NCBI GenBank assembly: GCA_030159235.1
Contig: BSBG01000001.1
Span: 62,001 to 126,000 of the forward strand
Origin: Bacillus safensis
GTDB lineage: Bacteria; Bacillota; Bacilli; Bacillales; Bacillaceae
Direction of reading: 5' to 3'
DNA length: 64,000 nt
Notes under the pieces: model-generated
The model's database searches: none
Seen by the model: the letters and a program-made list of their open reading frames with translations, nothing else
What the model was told of the DNA's origin: nothing
Shown here: positions 26,123 to 34,747 of the stretch, piece after piece
Numbering within the stretch: the first letter of the stretch is position 1
Layout of the letters: every line of letters starts with the position of its first letter
Made by a program: the position numbers and the translations under genes

Positions 26123-27085
26123 TTATACTACATATTTACTTTGCCGTTTTACTATAGTATAAGTCAGCAAGGATGACAAACAGATAAGCAATGAAATGCA
26201 GATTAGAATTGTGGTTATATTCATCGGAATAGGCACAAATAATTGGTAGTTCCCTTTAAAAGAAAACAGATGCAAAGCTAAGTTGGCGATCATGTTTTTT
26301 AAATCAAAGACACCTAAGTTAGGGATCAATAAAAAATAGACCATATAGATTACCACAGATAAAATAAAACTTCGACATAAGCTACCTAAATAAAAAACAA
26401 GTGTACTAAATAACCAGCTTGTACATACAACAAATATTAATTGAAGCAGTATAGAATGTTCGGTACTATCTTTATATGTAAACAATTGAACAGATATATC
26501 TTTTGATACGACAGAATAAAAGATATGACTAGCCATATATGAAATAAGAGAAAGAATAGGTATTAAAAATAGAATGATTACATAAAGAGACAGTTGCTTT
26601 GAAAACAAAACATCCTTCCATTGATATTGAACCGCTTTAATCTTCATCGTTTTATATTTCACATCATATGTCGCTAAATAGATCGCATATAAACCAAATA
26701 CAAGTGGATAAAAGATAAAACCCATCCATTCTAAATTAGTTGAAATGGCTTGAGTTGGCTCCATCAAATGAAGTGATTGAATAAACTTCTCATAATCATA
26801 TTTTAAGACGTTTTCTACGACTTCTCCTTCAGCACCTGCTAATTCTCCTTCTTCTATGTTAACTGGCATCGTCAAAGCCTTTTTTATATCAATGCCGAGC
26901 TCCTTATATTCACTTTCTGTTTTTACATATTGAGCATAGTTTGATTTTGTTGTTTCATATTGTGCATATACATTCCATAACGAAATCAGCATCAATGGAA
27001 TAAACAAGATAAGAAATGTCTTAGCATAATATTGATATAAAAACTCTTTTTTCATTAATTTAAAGATATGCTTGATAAATGTCAC
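26123..27085 (-). CDS. ABC-2 type membrane protein of accessory module
   Basis: This is an integral membrane protein of 320 residues. One helix near the N-terminus is followed by a long extracellular loop (about 30-130, with YETTKSNYAQYVKTESEYK) and five more helices, the layout of ABC-2 type permeases of bacteriocin export or self-protection. I start at the GTG at 27085, preceded by AAGGAGAGG inside the end of the ATPase gene; a first ATG at 27055 has no site. It overlaps the ATPase by 26 bases. AT-rich relative to neighbours and absent from this place in B. subtilis. Confidence 0.72.
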   Translation of the reverse strand: MTFIKHIFKLMKKEFLYQYYAKTFLILFIPLMLISLWNVYAQYETTKSNYAQYVKTESEYKELGIDIKKALTMPVNIEEGELAGAEGEVVENVLKYDYEKFIQSLHLMEPTQAISTNLEWMGFIFYPLVFGLYAIYLATYDVKYKTMKIKAVQYQWKDVLFSKQLSLYVIILFLIPILSLISYMASHIFYSVVSKDISVQLFTYKDSTEHSILLQLIFVVCTSWLFSTLVFYLGSLCRSFILSVVIYMVYFLLIPNLGVFDLKNMIANLALHLFSFKGNYQLFVPIPMNITTILICISLLICLSSLLTYTIVKRQSKYVV

Positions 27086-27722
27086 CCAAATCCTCTCCTT
27101 TTTCCTGAAAGTCATGGATTTGAATCATTGATTTGTCTTTTAAAATAAACAATTCATCAACAATAGATGAATAAAATTCAAATTGATGACCAGTAGCAAT
27201 AATGGTCATGTCCTCTGACCACTTCTTGATCATTGCTTTTAATTCCATCATTGTGCCATAATCTAAACCATTTGATATTTCATCTAAGAACAAATAAGTT
27301 GGTTTTGTTAATGCAATGAATATAAAACTCAGCTTCTTTTTTTGGCCATATGAGTAATGTTTGACCTTTTTCTTTAGAATCTCATGTGGTAGATAATCAC
27401 GTGCCAGTGTCTCACACTTTTTTTTGTCAAAATGGCTATTTAACAATAATCGTATATTTTGATAACCGTTTAGATTCAAATAGAGTGGTGAATCATCATA
27501 CATGACCTGAATTTCATTTCTTACTTGATCAATTGGCTGATGATTATACAAGATCTCCCCTTCACAATGTTCTAACTGGAGTAAACATTTCATAAAAGTT
27601 GTTTTACCAGATCCATTCTTCCCCATGATGAAATTAATTTTTTTATGTTTTATTTGAATATGTAAATCTTCAAATACAGGCTGATGTCGATATGTTTTTG
27701 TCAATCCTTTTACATGGATCAT
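27060..27722 (-). CDS. ABC transporter ATPase of accessory module
   Basis: This 220-residue ABC ATPase has Walker A GKNGSGKTT, an unusual signature (YSYGQKKKLSF in place of LSGGQ) and Walker B YLFLDEISNGLD. Such short, degenerate ATPases are usual in bacteriocin and antibiotic self-protection exporters. It lies between the secreted protein and the permease gene, and translation is probably coupled to the permease. Substrate unknown. Confidence 0.82.
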   Translation of the reverse strand: MIHVKGLTKTYRHQPVFEDLHIQIKHKKINFIMGKNGSGKTTFMKCLLQLEHCEGEILYNHQPIDQVRNEIQVMYDDSPLYLNLNGYQNIRLLLNSHFDKKKCETLARDYLPHEILKKKVKHYSYGQKKKLSFIFIALTKPTYLFLDEISNGLDYGTMMELKAMIKKWSEDMTIIATGHQFEFYSSIVDELFILKDKSMIQIHDFQEKGEDLGDIYQAYL

Positions 27723-27774
27723 TTTCCAAAAACTCCTCTTACTATTTTTTGAGATTATTTATAATATTTAAACA

Positions 27775-27811
27775 GCGCTACTATGATTTGTAAATAGTTA
27801 TTAAGTAGCGC
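27775..27811. terminator. Hairpin between secreted protein and ABC genes
   Basis: GCGCTACT (27775-27782) pairs with AGTAGCGC (27804-27811) over a 21-nt loop. The U tract is short on both strands, so it is more likely an attenuator or stability element setting unequal expression of the secreted protein and the transporter than a full stop. Confidence 0.5.
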
Positions 27812-27832
27812 CTTTTCTATTAATCTATAATA

Positions 27833-28336
27833 TTAATCCCAACCATGTTTCCCTTTTCCATTAACCCAAACTCGATCTGTAAAAGAGTTACTCACAAAGG
27901 TAACATCTCCCCACGGAGTGGGTGCTCCAAACTTAAGGGTTGTTTTATGTGCCCATTTATGAAGTTTAGATCCCTTATAGTATCTTTTAGAACCATTTTT
28001 CACTACTTTGTTAGGAAAGACATAGCCCGCATCTTGAGAACCAGAACTCGATTTGACTTTACCCGAAGAATACCTCCAATCAACATATGATTTTGACCAT
28101 GCCATAAAGCTCCCTCTAGATGTGGTTAGCCTTTTCGCATACACTTTCGAAGCACTTGTAGACATCTCACCTTTATTCGTTTCCTTTATTGTTTGTACAT
28201 ACATGGTACTACTAGAATAATCTTCTTGAATTACTTTTTGTTCCTTACTTAAATCAACATTTGTTGCTTCGGCAAATGTCGTAGGTAGGATCGTGGCACC
28301 CAAAGTTAACGACAAGCCAAGAATGACTTTTTTCAT
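27833..28336 (-). CDS. Small secreted protein, bacteriocin-like, unknown
   Basis: The precursor has 167 residues. A Sec signal peptide (MKKVILGLSLTLGATILPTTFAEA) ends at about residue 24, followed by a 140-residue mature part rich in Ser, Lys, Tyr and Trp with no cysteine. The C-terminal half (VDWRYSSGKVKSSSGSQDAGYVFPN, then TPWGDVTFVSNSF) looks like a compact beta domain. AAGGAGG stands eight bases before the ATG. I do not recognise the family; the ABC pair behind it suggests a secreted antagonist or signal with its transporter. It does not match lactococcin 972 well. Confidence 0.68.
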   Translation of the reverse strand: MKKVILGLSLTLGATILPTTFAEATNVDLSKEQKVIQEDYSSSTMYVQTIKETNKGEMSTSASKVYAKRLTTSRGSFMAWSKSYVDWRYSSGKVKSSSGSQDAGYVFPNKVVKNGSKRYYKGSKLHKWAHKTTLKFGAPTPWGDVTFVSNSFTDRVWVNGKGKHGWD

Positions 28337-28486
28337 ATAATTAACCTCCTTTTTTTTACAGTTAATATTTTTCCATATAATTCATTATTGTTCCATAAAT
28401 TTCATGATATTTAAGATAGTTTTAAGAAGTTCTGCTCATTTTTCAAGATAGCTTAGGATCATAGAATGTCTTTCATTAATAGAAAA

Positions 28487-28542
28487 AACACCTTTCCATT
28501 AGTCACAGAAGTGTATCACTCCTACGCCTATCGAAAGGTGTT
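28487..28542 (-). terminator. Terminator of yvgN
   Basis: AACACCTTTC (28487-28496) pairs with GAAAGGTGTT (28533-28542) over a long loop that can fold again; T6 follows on the minus strand. Confidence 0.65.
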
Positions 28543-28565
28543 CTTATAATTATTCTATTTCATTA

Positions 28566-29411
28566 TTATTCAAACCCAACCGTCATCGTCTCTGGATTCG
28601 AGCCGACGCGTTCGTTATTGTTTAATGCATCGATTTTTTCCATGTCTTCTTTGGAAAGCTCGAAGTCAAAGATATCTGCATTTTGTTTGATGCGTTCTTC
28701 ATTGATTGATTTTGGAATTGTCACGACACCGCTTTGCAGATCCCAGCGCAAGATAACTTGAGCAACAGATTTGTTGTAACGTGCAGCAATGTCCTTCAAT
28801 ACGTCATGATCTAGTAGCTTCCCTTGCATCAGCGGAGACCATGCTTCAATTTGAATGCCTTTTTCCTTTGCATATTGGCGCAGTTCAACAAGTGACAGTT
28901 TCGGATGAAACTCAACTTGGTTCACGGCTGGAACAACCTCAGCATCTTTTAACAGCTCCTCTAAATGCTGAATGTAGAAGTTGCTGACACCAATGGCTCT
29001 GACTTTCCCGTCTTTATAAAGCTTTTCAAGTGCACGCCATGTGTCTTTAAATGTATCGGCATTTGGGCCAGGCCAATGAATCAAATAGAGGTCTAAGTAA
29101 TCAAGACCTAATCGGTTTAAACTTGCGTCAAATGCGGCCAGCGCTTTGTCATAGCCTTGATCTGTGTTCCATACTTTAGACGTAATGAATAAGTCTTCTC
29201 GTTTCACGCCAGATTCTTTAATCGCTTTTCCTACGCCTGTCTCATTTTTATAAACGGCTGCCGTATCAATGCTGCGATACCCGTTTTTTATGGCTGCTTT
29301 TACGGCATCTACCACTTGATTGCCGTCCTCCACTTTGAATACACCTAAACCAAACCAAGGCATTTCCACTCCGTTATTCAGTGTTACGGTATCATTCAAG
29401 CTTTTGACCAT
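28566..29411 (-). CDS. yvgN: Aldo-keto reductase, glyoxal/methylglyoxal reductase
   Basis: This NADPH-dependent reductase detoxifies glyoxal and methylglyoxal. It is a 281-residue AKR5-type barrel with catalytic Asp and Tyr in GYRSIDTAAVYKNE, Lys in LFITSKVWN, and His in LIHWPG, plus the C-terminal NADPH motif IPKSINEERIKQN. I start at the ATG at 29411 (SLNDTVTLNNGVEMPWFG follows), eight bases after AAAGGTGG; 13 more upstream in-frame residues have no site. Nearly the same sequence as B. subtilis YvgN. Confidence 0.93.
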   Translation of the reverse strand: MVKSLNDTVTLNNGVEMPWFGLGVFKVEDGNQVVDAVKAAIKNGYRSIDTAAVYKNETGVGKAIKESGVKREDLFITSKVWNTDQGYDKALAAFDASLNRLGLDYLDLYLIHWPGPNADTFKDTWRALEKLYKDGKVRAIGVSNFYIQHLEELLKDAEVVPAVNQVEFHPKLSLVELRQYAKEKGIQIEAWSPLMQGKLLDHDVLKDIAARYNKSVAQVILRWDLQSGVVTIPKSINEERIKQNADIFDFELSKEDMEKIDALNNNERVGSNPETMTVGFE

Positions 29412-29480
29412 GTTAACAACCACCTTTTTTATAGATTCCATCTTTTTCATTATCTCATGTTGTGCTTCAAAACTCTATTA

Positions 29481-30350
29481 TCAGGCGTTTCTCTTCGCTT
29501 CGATGGCTAAAAGTAAAGCACCTGTTATGCCAGCCTTGTCCTCAAGTCCAGGGGAGACAATGTATGTATCAAGAGGCGGCAGGTCTACATAATCATTGAC
29601 ATAAGCAGCTAGCTTCTCTCGAATGAGTGGAAATAACTGCTTTTGTTTCATGACGCCTCCACCCATTATGATGCGCTCTGGGCTTAGAATGAGCGAGTAC
29701 TGCATAAGCGCCTGCGCTAAATAATCGGCTTCAAGTGCCCAAACCGTTTCTTCCTGCGTCAGCTCTTTGGCAGGTTTTCCCCACCTTTTCTCAATCGCAG
29801 GTCCTGCTGCCAGTCCTTCTAAACAATTTCCATGTGCTGGGCAAACACCTGCAAATGGGTCAGATTCATGCTGCCTGACAAGAATATGCCCCATCTCTGG
29901 ATGTGAATGACCGTGTAGAAGCTCATTTTTCACAACAGCTCCCGCACCAATACCAGTACCGACCGTAATATACATACAGCTGCTCAGCCCTTTGGCAGCC
30001 CCTTTCGTTAATTCACCTAATGCGGCCGCATTGACATCTGTTGTAAAGGACACTGGGACACCTAATTGCTTCTCAAGCTCCGGAATGAACGGGTAATGCT
30101 TCCACTCCACTTTCGGCGTGTTCATGATATAACCGTACGAAGGATCATCCTTTTGCACACAAATTGGTCCAAAGGAGCCGACACCTAATGCTGTAATTTC
30201 ATGCTGCTCGAAAAATGGAATGAGCTTTCGTAATGTTTTTTCCGGGTGCTCGGTAGGAATCGTCATTTCCTTAAGAATGTCTCCATGTTCATTGCCGATT
30301 GCACAACAAAATTTTGTACCCCCAGCTTCAATTGCTCCATAATACGCCAT
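29481..30350 (-). CDS. Fructokinase, ROK family
   Basis: This ATP-dependent sugar kinase probably phosphorylates fructose to fructose-6-phosphate. The 289-residue ROK protein starts GAIEAGGTKF (phosphate loop) and has the catalytic Asp in FTTDVNAAALGE, the second phosphate motif TVGTGIGAG, and the ROK zinc site HPEMGH...CPAHGNCLEG. The match is to the single-subunit bacillary fructokinase (GmuE/ScrK/YdhR type) rather than glucokinase. It stands between yvgN and nhaK, where B. subtilis has none, and has no sugar genes nearby. Confidence 0.87.
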   Translation of the reverse strand: MAYYGAIEAGGTKFCCAIGNEHGDILKEMTIPTEHPEKTLRKLIPFFEQHEITALGVGSFGPICVQKDDPSYGYIMNTPKVEWKHYPFIPELEKQLGVPVSFTTDVNAAALGELTKGAAKGLSSCMYITVGTGIGAGAVVKNELLHGHSHPEMGHILVRQHESDPFAGVCPAHGNCLEGLAAGPAIEKRWGKPAKELTQEETVWALEADYLAQALMQYSLILSPERIIMGGGVMKQKQLFPLIREKLAAYVNDYVDLPPLDTYIVSPGLEDKAGITGALLLAIEAKRNA

Positions 30351-30412
30351 CTTGATCTCCCCCTGCTCGTTCTCTTACTTCATCATAAAACATGGGGGAG
30401 AGGATGACAACA

Positions 30413-32428
30413 TCACGTATTGGTGAGCAGAACAGCTTCCATGTCATTGATATACTCCCTTAAATGATGGGCAATATCACGATTGACCTCACCATTTTCA
30501 TATAAGGTTTGAATTTCATTTCGAATCGTCTGTACAGCTTGGAAGTTAAGCTCTTTTTTCTTCCGGTCAAATGAACGGTCTTTTTGCTGAAAGAAGCTTG
30601 GACCATGTTCACAGCGGAAAATCACTTGGTTGTAAAAACCAATGACTTGGTGACACGTTTGTTGATTCTCATCTGTCATATGGTGTTTAATCGAGTCTAC
30701 CGCAGCTTCAGCCGTTTTCTTACGGATTTGTTTGTACGAGTCCTCGTTTTCTAAAATGCCACTTGAAATACGCTGATTCGGCTGCCATAATTGCAGCCAT
30801 TGAAGCAAGCGAAGAAACTTCACCTTTGAAAAACGAATTTTAAAGGAGTTTGAATACAGCATTTCCAGCTCATGAAATCTCTCCTGTAGCTCGTAGGCTT
30901 CTTCTTTATCTAATTTCTCTTCATCAATTAATTGCTGAAGCTTCATTTGCTCTGCTTTAATTCCATGCAATCTGATTTTTCGTTCCTGTTTTCTCATCCC
31001 AAATTGGTACGGCTCACGCTGGATATTTCTCAGCTTTATTCGGTAATCATTAATGAGTGCAAGGGATACTTCCCTGTTGTCCTCATTCATACCTTCTTTT
31101 AAGGTTTTAATCGCACTTCTCAGCAGCTTCCGTTTCGCATGCTGGATCTTTGTATCCAAGTCCACATCGATTTGCTTATCTTTTTTCTCAGATAAAAGAG
31201 GCAATAATACACTAGCTAAAATGAGTGTACATAAAATCACGCCGGCTGCGAGGAAAATGATCAAGTGCCGCTCAGGAAATGGTGATCCGTCCGCAAGCGT
31301 AAATGGTATTGAAAAGGCACCTGCTAAAGTAACAGCACCACGAACACCAGAGAATGTCATCAGCATCGAAGCCCGCAGCTTCGGTTTTTTCACATTCTGC
31401 TTTTTCGTTACACTCCAGTTACCTGCCCAGAACAGCCATACCCATAAGAATCTTAGAACCATGAGACAGAGTGTAATGATTAAAATGTAACTGATGACCT
31501 GCATATTATTAAATGCTTCATCTTGAAAAATGACTGAGGATACATCAGGAATCTGCAATCCAAGTAACACGAAAACAAGTCCATTTAATATAAATAAAAT
31601 AATATTCCATGTGTTTGATGAAGCGATTTGCAGTTTGGCTAAATTCGCTTCCATTCGATCTTGCTCAATGGCATGTGTCACACCGCCAGCCACAACCGCT
31701 AAAATCCCGGATACACCGATTTCTTCCGCAGCTAAATAAATGACAAATGGTGTAAGGATTTGCAGGATGATGTGCATTGTAACATCGTCCATTCCTAAAC
31801 GACGGAGAAAATAGCGAAAACGAATGATAAAAAAGGATAGAATAAATCCAGTCAATAAACCGCCTGCGGCAATCAGCACAAAGCTAAAGGATGCCTCAGC
31901 AATAGAAAAAGCTCCAGTCACCGTTGCAGCAATGGCAAATTTAAAGGCGACAAGTCCTGACGCATCGTTCATCAGCCCCTCGCCTTCCAGCAGTCTCATG
32001 ATGCCCTTTGGCATATTCACACGACTGGATAAGGCACTAACTGCCACCACATCTGTCGGTGATAAAATCGCTGCAAGTGCAAATGCGGCTGGAAGCGGTA
32101 TGCTTGGAATCATCCAATGAATGGTATATCCCGCTACAATAACGGTTGCAAACACTAAACCAAGCGCTAAAAGAAGAATAGGTGCTCGTAATTTCCATAA
32201 CTCGTCCCTTGGGGTACGCTTCCCGTCATTAAATAACAGGGGCGCAATAAATAGAACAAAGAAGAGTTCAGGATTTAAAGAAATATGTAAACCTGAAGGA
32301 AAGGCTGCCACCAATATTCCTAAGCCCACTTGAATTAACGGAACAGGAATAAAGGGGACAAAACGATTGATAATATTAGATGCTGCAATGAGTGCTAGTA
32401 GTACAAGCACTGACAAAAAAATCTCCAC
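30413..32428 (-). CDS. nhaK: Na+(K+,Li+,Rb+)/H+ antiporter NhaK
   Basis: This CPA1-family antiporter exchanges monovalent cations for protons. About twelve membrane helices (1-400) contain the ion-binding [14 protein letters not shown], and a long charged cytoplasmic tail (about 410-671) is probably coiled coil. Start is GTG, with AGGAGG 11 bases upstream. The sequence follows B. subtilis NhaK (YvgP, 670 residues) closely. A terminator-like hairpin lies in its 290-bp upstream region. Confidence 0.92.
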   Translation of the reverse strand: MEIFLSVLVLLALIAASNIINRFVPFIPVPLIQVGLGILVAAFPSGLHISLNPELFFVLFIAPLLFNDGKRTPRDELWKLRAPILLLALGLVFATVIVAGYTIHWMIPSIPLPAAFALAAILSPTDVVAVSALSSRVNMPKGIMRLLEGEGLMNDASGLVAFKFAIAATVTGAFSIAEASFSFVLIAAGGLLTGFILSFFIIRFRYFLRRLGMDDVTMHIILQILTPFVIYLAAEEIGVSGILAVVAGGVTHAIEQDRMEANLAKLQIASSNTWNIILFILNGLVFVLLGLQIPDVSSVIFQDEAFNNMQVISYILIITLCLMVLRFLWVWLFWAGNWSVTKKQNVKKPKLRASMLMTFSGVRGAVTLAGAFSIPFTLADGSPFPERHLIIFLAAGVILCTLILASVLLPLLSEKKDKQIDVDLDTKIQHAKRKLLRSAIKTLKEGMNEDNREVSLALINDYRIKLRNIQREPYQFGMRKQERKIRLHGIKAEQMKLQQLIDEEKLDKEEAYELQERFHELEMLYSNSFKIRFSKVKFLRLLQWLQLWQPNQRISSGILENEDSYKQIRKKTAEAAVDSIKHHMTDENQQTCHQVIGFYNQVIFRCEHGPSFFQQKDRSFDRKKKELNFQAVQTIRNEIQTLYENGEVNRDIAHHLREYINDMEAVLLTNT

Positions 32429-32578
32429 TAGTACATGTCCCTCCTATCTCAAATTTTTCGTCAAGTTTTGCTTACATGCAAAGATGTGTTCATTTTATGC
32501 TCATGCATCCGTCCAGTCATAAGTGCTTTTTTAGTATCCCGCAAAAAGCGAAACCAACACATAACAATCCATCTAGGC

Positions 32579-32607
32579 AAAAAAAGGCTGAATCCAGATA
32601 TTCAGCC
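32579..32607 (-). terminator. Terminator-like hairpin upstream of nhaK
   Basis: GGCTGAA pairs with TTCAGCC and is followed on the minus strand by T7. It is 150 bases ahead of nhaK and 110 bases beyond the yvgT terminator, so it either ends a small RNA or attenuates nhaK. The remaining 32429-32747 sequence shows no gene. Confidence 0.65.
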
Positions 32608-32717
32608 AGCTGACAAAATTTTCATCACATGTATTGTTCTAATGATGAACAAAAGACCCTGCTTTTATTTTACACGAAAACTCCATCATCTGCTGACATC
32701 CAGCTCTTATGAAACAC

Positions 32718-32740
32718 AAAAAAAAGAGCGAAATCGCCCT
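32718..32740 (-). terminator. Terminator of yvgT
   Basis: AGGGCG pairs with CGCTCT (one G-U) and T8 follows on the minus strand, 8 bases after the yvgT stop. Confidence 0.7.
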
Positions 32741-32747
32741 TTTTGTT

Positions 32748-33359
32748 TTACCCTTTATTTAAAAAATAAGACCTGGCGGGAAGCCGCCATTTGAATAAGT
32801 AGGAACATACCCTGCATATGACGAGGATGACAAACAGCAGATATAAAGCAAGCTCTCCTTGCGCTAAGCCGAGCCCTACGAATAAGCCGCCAAGGGCTGC
32901 CCATACTGCGTAAATCTCTGCTTTTAGCACAAGCGGCTTACGTCCTGCTAATAAATCACGCACAATTCCGCCGCCGCTCCCTGTCAAAATGGCTGCCACA
33001 ATGACCGCACTGAGCGGGAGTTCTCTTTGTACAGCAAATAATGCGCCTTGAATCGCAAACGCTGCTAATCCGATCGCATCCGAGAAATTCCCCCATGTGC
33101 TCCAGTGCTTGAGCAAAAGCTTTGGAAAAAGAAACACAATCGTAATGGATACAAGGGCAATCGTAAACATTTTGCCCTGTGACCATAAAGCAGACACCGG
33201 AAGACCAATTAATAGATTCCGAATCGCTCCACCGCCAAATGCTGTCACAATCCCTAAAATGTACACACCAAGAATATCGTACTCTTCCTCCATTGCCACA
33301 ATCGCACCACTAATGGCGAATGCGACAATGCCAATGATACTTAAGACTTCCCATGCCAT
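32748..33359 (-). CDS. yvgT: UPF0126/TRIC-type membrane protein YvgT
   Basis: This 203-residue membrane protein holds two repeats of the UPF0126 (YicG/TRIC) domain: AISGAIVAMEEEYDILGVYILGIVTAFGGGAIRNLL and AIQGALFAVQRELPLSAVIVAAILTGSGGGIVRDLL. Seven helices are expected. Related proteins are trimeric cation channels, and glycine uptake has been suggested for some bacterial members. The ATG follows GGAGAT. Confidence 0.85.
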   Translation of the reverse strand: MAWEVLSIIGIVAFAISGAIVAMEEEYDILGVYILGIVTAFGGGAIRNLLIGLPVSALWSQGKMFTIALVSITIVFLFPKLLLKHWSTWGNFSDAIGLAAFAIQGALFAVQRELPLSAVIVAAILTGSGGGIVRDLLAGRKPLVLKAEIYAVWAALGGLFVGLGLAQGELALYLLFVILVICRVCSYLFKWRLPARSYFLNKG

Positions 33360-33509
33360 TTTCCGCTTATCTCCTTACCATTATCTGATCATCTAACACT
33401 ACCCCCTTAATGTATATCTGACACAGGCGAAAAGCAATACAAATTTTCTTTAAATTTTATCTTTTTGCAAAAATAAAAAATAGCCCGCTTTAGTAGCAGG
33501 CTATCTTCC

Positions 33510-33923
33510 TCAATCTTCTTTTGCATTTAACATCAGCATGCTGATGATGATGAGAATAAATGCGATAAGAGCTAATAGTGGAATGGTGATAAAACCAAAC
33601 CAGTTCAGATAATCAAAGGAACAAGGAACGCCGCTCAGGCAAGGGCGAATGGATGCAAAACCTGGTATCTTTTGTTCCATATAATGATAAATGGAAAAAC
33701 AAGCACCAATCACAGCCAAAGGCAGAACGTAATACTTCACTTTGATATCTCCTCTGAATGTAGCAATGCCAAGTAAAAGCACGAGCGGGTACATGAAAAT
33801 GCGCTGAAACCAGCAAAGGTCGCATGGGATAAACTTCTTTACTTCACTTAAATACAGGCTGCTCATCGTTGCAACGATAGAAACGATCCAAGCACTGTAT
33901 AAGTAAACAAGCTTATTCTTCAT
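33510..33923 (-). CDS. bdbC: Thiol-disulfide oxidoreductase BdbC (DsbB-like)
   Basis: BdbC is a DsbB-family quinone reductase that reoxidises its partner BdbD. Four helices and two cysteine pairs are visible: Cys34-x-x-Cys37 (CDLC) and Cys95/Cys101 (CLSGVPC). Its ATG overlaps the bdbD stop (ATGA). Needed for extracytoplasmic disulfide formation, as in competence pilin maturation. Confidence 0.93.
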   Translation of the reverse strand: MKNKLVYLYSAWIVSIVATMSSLYLSEVKKFIPCDLCWFQRIFMYPLVLLLGIATFRGDIKVKYYVLPLAVIGACFSIYHYMEQKIPGFASIRPCLSGVPCSFDYLNWFGFITIPLLALIAFILIIISMLMLNAKED

Positions 33924-34606
33924 GATTTTTTCCCTTTGAGCTCTTGATCAATTAAATCTTTGATTTCATCATAGTCATAAAAGTTTTGCACTTGTTTATT
34001 GTTAATGAAAATAGTTGGTGTTGCATTGACTTTATATTGGTTCACTAGCTGATCGTCTGTGTTCAGCTGCGGCTGATATGTTTTCTTTGATAAGTTATCT
34101 TTTAGCTTGTCTGTATCTATTTTTGTTGTCTTTTTCGCTAGTTCCGTCAGCTTAGCAGGCGTGACCCATTCTGCTTCACTATCTGGTTGTGCTTGATAGA
34201 CAGCTTCATGAAATGCCCAAAAGTTTTTCGGATCTTCTTTCAACACTTCTTCAGAAGCTAGTGCAGCTAACACTGCCCCATCTCCATGAACAGGAAGTGG
34301 GAAGTTAATAAACGAAAATGAGACATCGCCTTTATCTATGTAGTCCGCTTTCAGTTTCGGGAAAATGTCTGTATCAAATGCTTTACATGATGGACATTTG
34401 TAATCCCCAAACTCGACGATTTGCACCGCTGCGCTTTTGTCTCCCATGACAGGCTGACCTTTAATAGAAGGCTTACTGTCAACTGTTTGTGCTTCTTTGT
34501 TGTTGTTATTCCCAATCACAACAAAGAGACCAATGAGAAGAGCTGCAATGATGGTTAAAATGACAGCAAATTTAATGGATGAAGATTGATTATTTTTTTT
34601 ACTCAC
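33920..34606 (-). CDS. bdbD: Thiol-disulfide oxidoreductase BdbD (DsbA-like)
   Basis: BdbD oxidises cysteine pairs in exported proteins. One N-terminal membrane anchor (about 11-32) is followed by a DsbA-like thioredoxin fold with Cys71-Pro-Ser-Cys74, and the cis-Pro loop is ATPTIF. It is the first gene of the bdbDC operon. Length 228. Confidence 0.93.
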   Translation of the reverse strand: MSKKNNQSSSIKFAVILTIIAALLIGLFVVIGNNNNKEAQTVDSKPSIKGQPVMGDKSAAVQIVEFGDYKCPSCKAFDTDIFPKLKADYIDKGDVSFSFINFPLPVHGDGAVLAALASEEVLKEDPKNFWAFHEAVYQAQPDSEAEWVTPAKLTELAKKTTKIDTDKLKDNLSKKTYQPQLNTDDQLVNQYKVNATPTIFINNKQVQNFYDYDEIKDLIDQELKGKKS

Positions 34607-34747
34607 ATAAGCACCTACCTTATCTTTATCATTCCTAAAAAAGAAAAAGGATAACAGCTGAGAAAAATGCCATTATCCAACTTCTTCTATCTTAACAAGA
34701 GGGGGTCCATTATGAAAGATGGTATTCATGAATTTTTCCTTACAATT

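Noticed and set aside
27833..28336. Lactococcin 972 family bacteriocin
   Set aside because: The neighbourhood (secreted protein, ATPase, membrane protein) is similar, but the mature sequence is longer and lacks the family's pattern; kept as unknown.
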